The translations under genes were made by a program, and so were the position numbers. The notes under the pieces were generated by a model, which saw only the letters and a program-made list of their open reading frames with translations, made no database searches and was not told where the DNA came from. Positions 31,333-40,447 of a stretch of DNA of 44,747 bases are shown piece after piece. The stretch is from Streptomyces sp. TRM68367 (GTDB taxonomy: Bacteria; Actinomycetota; Actinomycetes; Streptomycetales; Streptomycetaceae): contig NZ_JACTVI010000068.1 of the NCBI RefSeq assembly GCF_014495685.1, positions 1 to 44,747 on the forward strand, written 5' to 3'. Each line of letters starts with the position of its first letter. The first letter of the stretch is position 1.

Positions 31333-32527
31333 CGCCCGTCACCTCCAGAAGCCCGGCGGCCAGCTCGTCCGGGTCCGGGTCCAGGCTGGCCACGATCAGC
31401 CGGGCCGCTGCGAGCTCCGCCCCCTCCAGCAGCCCGGGCAGCAACTGCACCAGGCCCGCCGAGGACGGACGCGTCGCATCCCACCGGCCGTGCGGCCCCT
31501 CCTCGCGGTCGGGATCGAGCAGGGCTACCTCGTCCAGCCGGGCCACGTCTTCCGTCACCGTGGTGAGCCACTGCCGGTAGCGGACCGGAACGTCCCCGTC
31601 CGCACGTGCCGCCGGACCGCGCACCCCGGCGGCACGCGCGTCCGTGGCGGACAGCTGCCCGATGCCGCGGGTCAGCCAGTACAGCGTGCGCGACCGGCCG
31701 ACCTGCCGGGCCAGCCGCCGCGCCCGCCGGTGAAGTCCGGGGCCCGCCGCGCCGTCGAGGAGGTCGTCGCGCAACCTGCGCGAGGCGGTGGCCGTCGCGG
31801 GCCAGCCCGCCACCGCGAGCAGCCGGCCCAGGCTGTCCAGCCGGGCCGCCGCCCGCCGTCGTACGGCTGCGCCGACTTGGACCGCTTCGCCGGCGACGGC
31901 ACGCTGCCACGGCTCCGTCCAGAACCGCGTGGCGGAGGCCGAAGCGCCCGCTCGCGTCACCTCGACGGCGGCTTCCTGGACGACATCCCCTTGCAGGGTC
32001 AGCCGCAGGGTGAGGCCGGTGGGCCAGTCGGCGAGCAACGGCCCGAGCGGCACGTGCAGTTGGTCCAGCGTCAGACCGTCGCGGTCCGGGCCCCGTCCGG
32101 CCAGGGGCAGTCCGGCCGGCATGTCCGACTGTCCGCCGCCATGGCCTGCGTGATGATCGGCGCTGCCATCTCCGGATCCCCCTGTGTTGTGGCCGGTGTC
32201 GGCAGGTGGCCGGGCGGTTCGCACGGCCAGCCGGGAGCGGGCGGTCTCGATGACCGCGGCGGCCTCCTCGGCCGTCTGCGCGTGTGCCCGGACCCGAGGA
32301 GCGGGCATGTCCTCCCACAGCCGGTCGACCGGTGCGGACAGCCCGGTGCAGTCGGGTCCGGTGACGAGCAGGATGTCCGCCTGTGCCGGGGTGAGCGCGG
32401 GCGGCAGGTCCCGTCGGCGCAGCTCCCGTTCGGCCGCCAGTCGCACCCCGGTGCCTCCCGGCATCGGCACCAGCAGAACGCGGGGACGCGCGGCGGCGAC
32501 CCGCAGCAGGGCTGCGGTCAGGTCCAT
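31325..32527 (-). CDS. Degenerate NuoB/NuoD-like hybrid subunit of the partial complex I
   Basis: 400 residues from an ATG inside the nuoA stop region (MDLTAALLRVAAARPRVLLV). Residues about 15-100 resemble NuoB or a hydrogenase small subunit: RRDLPPALTPAQADILLVTG, then SAPVDRLWEDMPAPRV. After a His/Gly-rich linker (ADHHAGHGGGQSD), residues about 165-400 resemble the C-terminal half of NuoD: LDQLHVPLGPLLADWPTGLT, LQGDVVQEAAVEVTRAG, then LDSLGRLLAVAGWPATATA. Only one cysteine exists in the whole protein (PDCTGLS), so the N2 cluster cannot form. A structural connector role is my inference. The relationship to NuoB/NuoD is by eye and should be tested by profile search. Confidence 0.6.
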   Translation of the reverse strand: MDLTAALLRVAAARPRVLLVPMPGGTGVRLAAERELRRRDLPPALTPAQADILLVTGPDCTGLSAPVDRLWEDMPAPRVRAHAQTAEEAAAVIETARSRLAVRTARPPADTGHNTGGSGDGSADHHAGHGGGQSDMPAGLPLAGRGPDRDGLTLDQLHVPLGPLLADWPTGLTLRLTLQGDVVQEAAVEVTRAGASASATRFWTEPWQRAVAGEAVQVGAAVRRRAAARLDSLGRLLAVAGWPATATASRRLRDDLLDGAAGPGLHRRARRLARQVGRSRTLYWLTRGIGQLSATDARAAGVRGPAARADGDVPVRYRQWLTTVTEDVARLDEVALLDPDREEGPHGRWDATRPSSAGLVQLLPGLLEGAELAAARLIVASLDPDPDELAAGLLEVTGGG

Positions 32528-32868
32528 CGCAGGGCGCCTTCCCGCCAGGCGTAGACGACCCCGGCGACCAGGATCGCCAGGAATGTGAACATCTCGATCA
32601 CGGCGCTGGGGCCCATCGCCGAGATGATCCGCGTCCACGGGTACATGAAGACCATCTCCATGTCGAACGCGAGAAACAGCATCGTCACCGCGTACCAGCG
32701 CACATGAAACCGGCTCACCGCATGCTCACCCGGCTCCAGCCCCGAACCGAACGGCACAGCGGTCAGAGGCTCCGACGACACCCGTCCCACCCGCGCCGCT
32801 CCGTAGAGCGCGGCGACCGCCAGCAGCACCACACCGAACAGCGACAGTGCCGCGGCGAACCCGCTCAC
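32518..32868 (-). CDS. nuoA: NuoA-like subunit
   Basis: 116 residues, three helices. The conserved block RFHVRWYAVTMLFLAFDMEM and VFMYPW matches the NuoA signature R-F-x-V-x-F-Y-x-x-A-x-x-F-x-x-F-D-x-E. The loop before it (LTAVPFGSGLEPGEHAVS) corresponds to the conserved E-C-G-x-E/P loop, but the cysteine is replaced by serine-glycine. The GTG start is preceded by a GGAAGG element. It is the first gene of the nuo-like operon. Confidence 0.88.
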   Translation of the reverse strand: MSGFAAALSLFGVVLLAVAALYGAARVGRVSSEPLTAVPFGSGLEPGEHAVSRFHVRWYAVTMLFLAFDMEMVFMYPWTRIISAMGPSAVIEMFTFLAILVAGVVYAWREGALRWT

Positions 32869-33278
32869 GAGGCCGCCCCTTCCCTGGCCGGCCGGTCCGC
32901 GCCCCGCTCTTGAGTGACCTCATCCCGGTGACCGCGACCTACAGGGGTACGGTGCCTCTCCGCCATGTTCCAGCCGCTCCCTCCAGTGCTGCGGAATCGA
33001 TGGGGTACCCCCACCCGGCATCCTCAATCGCCGCAGCCGCCACACGCAGGAGCCGGACGTCGCCCAATCGAGTGAGGCAGCACATCGTGCCGTCCCATTG
33101 AGATGGGCGACTACATGTCCCATGGAGGGACGGTTGGCGTCACGCCGATGGACCTTCTGGCCGCCAGGTGTCGGTGGGGAGATCGGGGATTGAGGCGGCC
33201 CAGGCGCGGGCGCCGGCGCGCCGCGGGTCGGTGCCGAGGACGAGGACGACGACGTCGGCCGATCGGGCAGGAGACCGC
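32869..33278. other. Intergenic region upstream of the nuo-like operon
   Basis: It should contain the operon promoter on the minus strand; I could not place it. A small hairpin CCCAT-TGAG-ATGGG lies at 33094-33107. On the minus strand at 33163-33260 a frame reads SADVVVLVLGTDPRRAGARA WAASIPDLP (shown in two parts), which looks like the end of some enzyme but has no start or family that I can name. It may be debris. Confidence 0.4.
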
Positions 33279-33330
33279 ACAGCAAGGGCCCCCGGGCCGG
33301 CGGTGACGCCGGCCCGGGGGCCCTTGCTGT
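33279..33330 (-). terminator. Long perfect stem-loop after the phosphoesterase gene
   Basis: Two 24-base arms (33279-33302 and 33307-33330) are exact reverse complements around a GTGA loop, which is of the GNRA type. The flanking AGACC/GGTCT extends the pairing with a two-base bulge. It begins 12 bases after the phosphoesterase stop on the minus strand. No T run follows, as is usual in Streptomyces. Confidence 0.85.
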
Positions 33331-33342
33331 GGTCTGCCTGCG

Positions 33343-36096
33343 TCAGCCGTCGGACTCCGAAGACGGGATGTAGGCGCCCGGCACGTCCTGCGGGGCGTAG
33401 AGCTTGGACTCGCCGGGGTACGGCTTCGCCCAGTTGTGCGTCTGGTACCACGTGTAGTGGTTCATCTGCGCGGGGTTGGCGAAGTCGGGCACGGCATGGG
33501 GCCCGGTCAGCCGCTGCTTCGACTTCCAGGCATTCCAGTCCGCCGCGAGCGACTGCTTGTCCGCCGGTACCCTCGTCGACGGCACGGCCGCCGCGTGGGG
33601 ATCCTGCGCCGCCGGAGTGTCCACGCCGCAGGACGGCGGGGTCTTCAGACCGTCGGTCAGCGACGTCCGGTTGGGCAGCGCCTTGAACGGCGTGTCGTCC
33701 GCGTGCTGGGTGAACGCCCCGCGCATCGGGCTGGCCGCGCTGTCCTTCTGGTTCATCGGGTGGATCCCGAGGATCTGCTCGATGGTGCGGATCACCGTGA
33801 TCTGCGAGTAGTAGTGGCTGTCGACGGTGCCGTGCTGGGCCCAGGGACTGATGATCTGGATCGGGGCACGGTGGCCGTCGACGTGATCGAGGCCGGCCTG
33901 GGAGTCGTCCTCGACGACGAAGACCGCGGAGTCCTTCCAGTACTTGCTGTGCGAGATCTCGTCGACGATCCTGCCGGTCGCGAGGTCGTTGTCCGCGACC
34001 TGGGCGGCTGCTCTCGCCGGGCCACCGGTGTGGTCGCTGGAGAGCCAGAACATGTTCAGGTTCGCCGGCCCGTTCTTCTCGAAGTCACGCTTCCAGATCT
34101 GCTCCCGGTACACGTCCGGGACGCTGGTGTCGAACTTCGGGAAGCCGTGCACCGACACGTCGTTGAGCGACGGGATCGGGGAGGACGAGTTCAGGGGGTA
34201 GGCGGTGTCCTGCCCGGTCGCGTCCATGTTCTCCGCGTCGCAGTACAGGTTCTGCCAGCTCGCGCCCGACGGCTTGGTCAGGAACTGCTGGAACTCGCCG
34301 AAGTCCCGTACGGACTTCCCGGCGGCCTGCGCACCGGTCCAGAGGAAACCGGTCCGCTGGTGGCCGAGAGCGTCGTCCTCGGTGTCGTAGCTGCGCGCGT
34401 ACTCACCGGCCGAGGACTCGGTGTACTCCGGGTCGTCGGCCTGCATCAGCCAGTTGTGGCCCTCGGCGGAGTTCGTGCCGATGTCGTACGTGTTGTCGTA
34501 CAGCCCGAACTGCTTGGCCATCGCATGCTGGTTCGGCGTCACGTTCTCGCCGAACTCCGTCAGCGACGGGTCGCCGTTGCCCTGCGGCATGTCACCGAGG
34601 ACCTGGTCGTAGGTCCGGTTCTCCTTGACGATCAGGAAGACGTGCTTGATCGTCGAGGGGTCGCCGAGCCGCAGTGGGACCGGCACCGGCTTCGCCTGGC
34701 CCTTGCCCTGGGTCAGCGCCACGGAGCCGGCGTTCCAGCCGTTCTGCCTGAAGACCTTGGCCGTCTCGGACCTGATGACGCTGTCGTCCGGCAGCGTGAA
34801 CCGCTGCACGCTCGACGTCGTGTCGTGGGTGCCGTGCCCGGCCCTGTCGGTGGGGCGGCGGGCGTCGACACCACGGGTGTTGGAGACCAGCACCTGCTTG
34901 CCCACGGTGGCGATCTGCGCGGGGAAGTAGTCCGTCGGCAGCAGGCCCACGTAACTGACCGGCTCCTGCGGGGTCGTGTACCGGTAGACGGCGACCGCGT
35001 TGGCGCGGCCGAGCGGCACCAGCAGGTGACCGTCGTCGGTGAGGGTCACCGCGTCGGGCTCGTAGCCCACGGACGCCTCGGGCCACGGCTGGGTGGCGAT
35101 GGTCTGTACGACCTTGTCGCTGGCGGTGTTGATGACCGACACGTCGTTGGTGGCCGTGTTGGTGACGAACAGCGCGCCCTTCTTGGCGTACAGGGCCGTC
35201 GGGTGCAGACCGACGTCGATGCTCGCGACGGCGGCAGCCGGGTGCGCCAGGTCGATGACGCTGACCGTGCCGGTGGTGGTGGCAGCGGTCTTCGGGTCGG
35301 CCGGCACCTGGGTGCCGTACGAGTTGAGGGTGGTGTCACCGGCCTTCGCCGGACGCCCGCCCTCGTTGCTGACGTAGAGCTTGTCGCCGACCTTGACCAT
35401 GTCACGCGGCGCGTTGCCCACGGCCCAGCTCTGCTTGACGGCCCCGCTCGCCGCGTCGATGGCGACCACTCGGTTCTGGCCGTTGACCGCGGAGTACACG
35501 GTGGAGCCGTCGGGCGAGAACACCGCCTCGCCGACCAGCGCGTGCTTGGCCCCGTCCGCCGGGATCTTGACGAACGTCGGGCTCGCGACGCTGCCGTCCG
35601 GGTTCACGGTGAACTTGGTGTAGCCGTCGGTCTGGCCCAGCCACAGCTGCGTGCCGTCGGGCGAGTACGTGGGGCCTTCCTGGCCCACGTCGTTGCCGCC
35701 GATGCGCGGGGTCGACGACGCGGCGCTGCCGACGAGTTGCTGCACCTTCCAGCTCTTCAGGTCCACGATGGACAGCGCCGCACCGCCGTCGGTGACCGAG
35801 GCCGCGAGGTGGGTGCCGTCCGGGCTGACCGAGGACGACATGATCTTGCCGTTGTTGACGACGAGGCGGTCGCCGTACGGGGCGATGTACTGGTCGCTGG
35901 GGAGGACCTGGCCCTGATCGGTGATCTGGCCGACCTGCTCGGTGCCGAACTGGTGCGTCTGGGCGAAAGCGGTTCCGGCGGCGGCCACGGCGATGGCGGT
36001 GATGCCTGCCGTGACCATGGTCCGGCGCCCTGGCCGTCTGCCGAGAAGGCCGAACCTGCTCTTCCCGACACGCCGGCGGCGGCGTGTTACCTGCAT
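33343..36096 (-). CDS. Exported YncE-like beta-propeller / alkaline phosphatase-superfamily phosphoesterase
   Basis: 917 residues. An Arg-rich N-terminus (MQVTRRRRRVGKSRFGLLGR) and hydrophobic AGITAIAVAAAGTAFAQ form a signal peptide with AFA-Q cleavage. Residues about 60-440 are a YncE/lactonase-like propeller with repeated S-P-D-G-T/S blades (VSPDGTHLAAS, YSPDGTQLWLG, FSPDGSTVYSAV). Residues about 480-790 are a phosphoesterase domain: HVFLIVKENRTYDQVLGDMP holds the nucleophile region, and VFVVEDDSQAGLDHVDGHRA plus SDHTGG supply metal ligands. Phospholipase C or phosphonate-type substrates are possible, but none is proven. It starts 4 bases after the ABC permease stop, so it is the third gene of that operon. 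Confidence 0.85.
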   Translation of the reverse strand: MQVTRRRRRVGKSRFGLLGRRPGRRTMVTAGITAIAVAAAGTAFAQTHQFGTEQVGQITDQGQVLPSDQYIAPYGDRLVVNNGKIMSSSVSPDGTHLAASVTDGGAALSIVDLKSWKVQQLVGSAASSTPRIGGNDVGQEGPTYSPDGTQLWLGQTDGYTKFTVNPDGSVASPTFVKIPADGAKHALVGEAVFSPDGSTVYSAVNGQNRVVAIDAASGAVKQSWAVGNAPRDMVKVGDKLYVSNEGGRPAKAGDTTLNSYGTQVPADPKTAATTTGTVSVIDLAHPAAAVASIDVGLHPTALYAKKGALFVTNTATNDVSVINTASDKVVQTIATQPWPEASVGYEPDAVTLTDDGHLLVPLGRANAVAVYRYTTPQEPVSYVGLLPTDYFPAQIATVGKQVLVSNTRGVDARRPTDRAGHGTHDTTSSVQRFTLPDDSVIRSETAKVFRQNGWNAGSVALTQGKGQAKPVPVPLRLGDPSTIKHVFLIVKENRTYDQVLGDMPQGNGDPSLTEFGENVTPNQHAMAKQFGLYDNTYDIGTNSAEGHNWLMQADDPEYTESSAGEYARSYDTEDDALGHQRTGFLWTGAQAAGKSVRDFGEFQQFLTKPSGASWQNLYCDAENMDATGQDTAYPLNSSSPIPSLNDVSVHGFPKFDTSVPDVYREQIWKRDFEKNGPANLNMFWLSSDHTGGPARAAAQVADNDLATGRIVDEISHSKYWKDSAVFVVEDDSQAGLDHVDGHRAPIQIISPWAQHGTVDSHYYSQITVIRTIEQILGIHPMNQKDSAASPMRGAFTQHADDTPFKALPNRTSLTDGLKTPPSCGVDTPAAQDPHAAAVPSTRVPADKQSLAADWNAWKSKQRLTGPHAVPDFANPAQMNHYTWYQTHNWAKPYPGESKLYAPQDVPGAYIPSSESDG

Positions 36097-36100
36097 TGCG

Positions 36101-37456
36101 TTATCCCTTCGAGGGGGCGAGAAGCCCGACGGTGCCGTCGAACTGCCAAAGCGGGTTCGGTGCGTCCCCGTTCGGGGTCCGCACCAGGAAGTAGCCGTTG
36201 ACTTCCTTCGGTCCGTCGCCGTCGGCGACGAACCGCCCGTCAGGGGTGACGTCGAGCTGGTAGATGGCCGTCCCTGCGGCCTCGACGCCAGGGAGATGCC
36301 AGGAGACGACGCAACGCCAGTCGTTTCCCGGCCCTTCGGCGGCGACCTTGTCGCTGCCCTTGTCGCACGTCGCCGTGGCCTTCAGCTGCGCCTCGGTGAC
36401 GGCGGGGCGGCCCAGCTGCTCGGTCTGCATGCGATAGAGGTGGGCGAACGCCGTGGCCAGTGCGCGCTGCACCTTGTCCTGCTCGATCCCGGAGCCCGTG
36501 GCCGTGGTCGTCGCGGCGACGACCGCGACCGTCGCGGCGACCAGCCCGGCGAGCGGCAGGAGCCCGGCGGTGACCGCGCGGCGTCCCGAGCCGTCGGCGG
36601 TCAGGTTGGTGAAGTCGCGCCGCAGGAAGAGCAGACAAGCCAGTGCCGTCGCGGTCACGGCCCAGACCAGGCTGACAACGATGCCGATGAGCAGCGGGGC
36701 GACCTGTGCCGGGCTGGTGAACAGGCCGTTCCAGGAGATGACGGCGTAGCTGGGCAGGGAGAGGCGTACGGCGACGGGCAGCGGCATCAGCTGGGCGAGC
36801 TGCATCGCGAGCGCGACGAGCACGGGCAGCAGCAGTCCCATCGGGGACCGCCCCAGCGCGACCGACCCGAGCAGTCCGATCCCGGCGAGAGCCAGGGTCG
36901 GGGCGAGTACACAGACCCAGGCGAGCAGGACCTTCGCCGCGGCGTCCGCCGGCGTCAGCAGGTGTCCGTCGAGGCCCACCAGCGGCTGGTTGCCGACCGC
37001 CATGACCCCGCCGGCCGCGCTGGAACAGGCCAGCCCGGCCACGAGCAGCAGCAGGACGGTGAGGCTGGCCAGTGCCTTCGCCGCGAAGATCCGCCCCGGC
37101 GACCGGACCGCCACGAGCAGGTGGCGCCAGGTGCCGAGCCGGTCCTCGGAGGCGAACACGTCGCCGGCGACCACCGAGGTCAGCAGCGGGAGCGCCCAGG
37201 TGCCCGCGAAACCGAGCGTCACCAGCGGTCCGGCCCACCCCGTGGCGTGCATCCAGCGACCGAAGAGAGTGTCGGACGGGAGCGTGCTCTGCCGGCTCAC
37301 CGCGGCGACGAAGAGCGCCGGAACGATCCAGCAGGCGAGGACCAGCAGGCGGATCCGCCACTGCGAGGCCAGCTTGACCAGCTCGAAGCGGTAGCCCCGC
37401 GCCAACGGGACGCGCCGTGTCCCGGCGCCCCGGGCGTGGGCGAGGGTCGCGGTCAT
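36101..37456 (-). CDS. ABC-2 type transporter permease with an extracytoplasmic C-terminal domain
   Basis: 451 residues. About six helices lie between residues 40 and 335 (LLVLACWIVPALFVAAVSRQ, VTLGFAGTWALPLLTSVVAG, ALASLTVLLLLVAGLACSSA, and others). A cytoplasmic loop DVFASEDRLGTWRHLLVAVR is the permease coupling region (E-D-x-x-x-G-T-W-R). After the last helix (LLPLAGLVAATVAVVAATTT) about 110 residues form a soluble domain with two cysteines (ATATCDKG, DWRCVVSW) and an Asp-Gly-Arg beta pattern (LDVTPDGRFVADGDGP), probably outside the cell. The ATPase gene overlaps by four bases, and the exported phosphoesterase follows. Confidence 0.8.
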   Translation of the reverse strand: MTATLAHARGAGTRRVPLARGYRFELVKLASQWRIRLLVLACWIVPALFVAAVSRQSTLPSDTLFGRWMHATGWAGPLVTLGFAGTWALPLLTSVVAGDVFASEDRLGTWRHLLVAVRSPGRIFAAKALASLTVLLLLVAGLACSSAAGGVMAVGNQPLVGLDGHLLTPADAAAKVLLAWVCVLAPTLALAGIGLLGSVALGRSPMGLLLPVLVALAMQLAQLMPLPVAVRLSLPSYAVISWNGLFTSPAQVAPLLIGIVVSLVWAVTATALACLLFLRRDFTNLTADGSGRRAVTAGLLPLAGLVAATVAVVAATTTATGSGIEQDKVQRALATAFAHLYRMQTEQLGRPAVTEAQLKATATCDKGSDKVAAEGPGNDWRCVVSWHLPGVEAAGTAIYQLDVTPDGRFVADGDGPKEVNGYFLVRTPNGDAPNPLWQFDGTVGLLAPSKG

Positions 37457-38376
37457 CGGCCCGCCTCCTGCTGTTCGGTGAGGGCGAGGAACGCGGTCTC
37501 GAGCGGTGACACCACGGGGACGAGTTCGCGCACCGCGATGCCCGCGTGCACGAGCCGCGCCACCAGTTCGTCGAGGGCGGGCACCAGCGCGCGCACGACG
37601 AGCACCCCGGCGTCGTCGACGACCCGGATCCCCTCCGTGTCGAGGGACAGCCGGCGGGCGGCCTGCGGGTCGGAGGTGAGCAGCCGGTAGTCCAGTTCAC
37701 GGTTCTCGGCGGCCAGCTTGCTCAGCGGGCCGGAGAAGACGACCCGTCCGGTGGCGACGATGGTGACCTCGGAGCACAGTGCCTCGAGGTCGTCCATGCG
37801 GTGGCTCGACAGGACAACGCTGGTTCCGTCCGCCGCGAGCCGGGAGAGGACACCGTGTACCTGCTTCTTGCCGGCCGGATCGAGACCGTTGGACGGCTCG
37901 TCGAGTACGAGCAGCCGGGGCTCGGTGAGCAGGGCGGCGGCGAGCCCGAGCCGTTGACGCATGCCGAGGGAGAAGCCGCGAGTCCGGTCGTCGGCGACAT
38001 CGGTGAGCCCGACCTGGTCGAGCACCTCGTCGATCCCCGTGGTCCGCGTGTCGCGGCCGTGCAGAGCGGCCAGCGCGGCGAGATTCTGCCGTGCGGTGAG
38101 CGAGGGGTAGAGACCGGGCCCGTCCACGAAGCCAGCGACGCCGTCAGGAGCGGTGAGCGCCCGCCCGACCGGCGTGCCCAGGATCGTGAGGCTGCCACTG
38201 TCCGCGGCGGCCAGGCCCAGCAGGAGGCCGAGCAAGGTCGTCTTGCCGGCGCCGTTCGGCCCGGCCAGGCCGTGGATCTGCCCCTGCGCCACGTCCAGAT
38301 CGACGCCGTCGAGTGCGACGACGTCGCCGAAACACTTGGTGATCCCACGAGCCCGGACTGCGAGGAATATGTCCAT
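37453..38376 (-). CDS. ABC transporter ATP-binding protein
   Basis: 307 residues. Walker A GPNGAGKT (about 41-48), signature FSLGMRQRLGLAAAL (about 136-150), Walker B LLVLDEPSNGLDPAG and the switch His in VVLSSHRMDDLE are all present. The C-terminal 90 residues form the extension seen in DrrA/CcmA-like exporters (DPQAARRLSLDTEGIRVVDD, LVPALDELVARLVHAGIAVR). With the overlapping permease it makes an exporter of unknown cargo. GAGAAGGGGACC precedes the ATG, and 120 bases separate it from the terminator of the upstream operon, so it has its own promoter. Confidence 0.92.
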   Translation of the reverse strand: MDIFLAVRARGITKCFGDVVALDGVDLDVAQGQIHGLAGPNGAGKTTLLGLLLGLAAADSGSLTILGTPVGRALTAPDGVAGFVDGPGLYPSLTARQNLAALAALHGRDTRTTGIDEVLDQVGLTDVADDRTRGFSLGMRQRLGLAAALLTEPRLLVLDEPSNGLDPAGKKQVHGVLSRLAADGTSVVLSSHRMDDLEALCSEVTIVATGRVVFSGPLSKLAAENRELDYRLLTSDPQAARRLSLDTEGIRVVDDAGVLVVRALVPALDELVARLVHAGIAVRELVPVVSPLETAFLALTEQQEAGR

Positions 38377-38497
38377 GGTCCCCTTCTCCCAAAACCCTCA
38401 GGGAACTTAGGGACCGCACACAGCGCTGGCAGGGACAGTTGGCTGAACGACGAGCAAACGGGTCGTCAAGTCATCGGCAAGACAATATGTACGGAGT

Positions 38498-38520
38498 AAA
38501 AAAGACCGCGCCGGAGGCGC
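38498..38520 (-). terminator. Intrinsic terminator after the binding-protein gene
   Basis: On the minus strand GCGCC-TCC-GGCGC forms a stem two bases after the stop codon, followed by GGTC and six T residues. A classical stem plus U-tract is uncommon in such high-GC genomes, so this is a confident end of the sulfatase-FGE-binding protein unit. Confidence 0.88.
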
Positions 38521-38521
38521 T

Positions 38522-39499
38522 CTACTTGAGCCAGGCCTTCACCTTGCCGGGGTTCGCCTCGACCCACTTCTTCGCCGCCGCCTCCGGCGACATCTTGTCC
38601 AGCGCGATGTACCTGGCCACGGTGTTCTGGTCGTCGTTGGTCCACCTGAAGTTCTTGACCAGGTCGTAGGCCGGGCTGCCGGACTTGGCGAACTTGGCGC
38701 TGACGATCTTGTCGAGGTCGAACACCGGGTAGTCGCAGGCGACTTTCGCCGGGTCGGCGTCGCAGCCCGGCGTGTGCTTGGGCAGATCGACCTTGACCAA
38801 GGGCACTTCGGACAGGAACCACTGGGGCTCGTAGAAGTAGCCGATGACCCATTTCTTGTTCTTCTCCGCGTTGCGGAAGGCCTGGATGAGCGCGGTCTCG
38901 CTGCCCGCGTACACCACCTTGAAGTTCAGATTCAGGTTCTTGACCAGTGCCGCGTCGTTGGTCTGGTACGACGGGTCGCCGTCGAGGAGCTGGCCCTTGC
39001 TGCCGGACTCGGAGGTCTTGAAGCGGGACGCGTACTTGTTGAGGTTCCTCCAGTCGGTGATGTCCGGGTACTTCTTCACGAGCCACGGCGGGAGATACCA
39101 GCCGATGATGCCCTTGTTGCCGGTCGGGCCGAGGTCGACGGCGGTCTTCTGCTCGGTGATGTACTTCTTCTTCAGGTCCTCGTGGCCCCAGTTCTCCAGG
39201 ATGGCGTCGACCTCGCCCGTCTCGAACCCCTGCCAGCCGATCTCCGCCTTCAGGTCCTTCTTCTCCACCGTGCAGCCGAGTTCGTGCTTCGCGACGTAAC
39301 CGACGACGGCCGCGTCCGCCTCGTAGCCCACCCACGGGTTGACCGCGAGGTTGAAGGTGCCGCACTTGCCGGAGCCGCCCGAGCCGCCGGACCCCGAGGC
39401 ACTGTCACCGACCTTCGCGCCGCCGCAGGCGGTCAGGGTGAGACCGAGTACGGCCACGCCCGCCGCGCCGACGCGCCACCGACTTGCTTGCTGAGTCAT
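38522..39499 (-). CDS. Glycine-betaine/proline-type ABC substrate-binding lipoprotein
   Basis: 325 residues. Signal peptide with lipobox LTLTAC (Cys25), a Gly/Ser linker, then an OpuAC (type II binding protein) domain: FNLAVNPWVGYEADAAVVGY, WQGFETGEVDAILENWGHED, GIIGWYLPPWLVKKYPDITD and FYEPQWFLSEVPLVKVDLPK. The aromatic residues in W-V-G-Y, N-W-G-H and W-Y-L-P-P-W are the kind that box a quaternary ammonium head group. GGAGCAGCAGT precedes the ATG. No permease or ATPase of this importer class is nearby (the ABC-2 pair next door is an exporter type). It follows FGE by 57 bases on the same strand, which ties it to the sulfatase cassette. Confidence 0.9.
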   Translation of the reverse strand: MTQQASRWRVGAAGVAVLGLTLTACGGAKVGDSASGSGGSGGSGKCGTFNLAVNPWVGYEADAAVVGYVAKHELGCTVEKKDLKAEIGWQGFETGEVDAILENWGHEDLKKKYITEQKTAVDLGPTGNKGIIGWYLPPWLVKKYPDITDWRNLNKYASRFKTSESGSKGQLLDGDPSYQTNDAALVKNLNLNFKVVYAGSETALIQAFRNAEKNKKWVIGYFYEPQWFLSEVPLVKVDLPKHTPGCDADPAKVACDYPVFDLDKIVSAKFAKSGSPAYDLVKNFRWTNDDQNTVARYIALDKMSPEAAAKKWVEANPGKVKAWLK

Positions 39500-39556
39500 A
39501 CTGCTGCTCCTTGTGGGCCGACGCGTCGCGCCGTTGCCCGAGTGATCGGATCTGGA

Positions 39557-40443
<887 letters not shown>

Positions 40444-40447
<4 letters not shown>

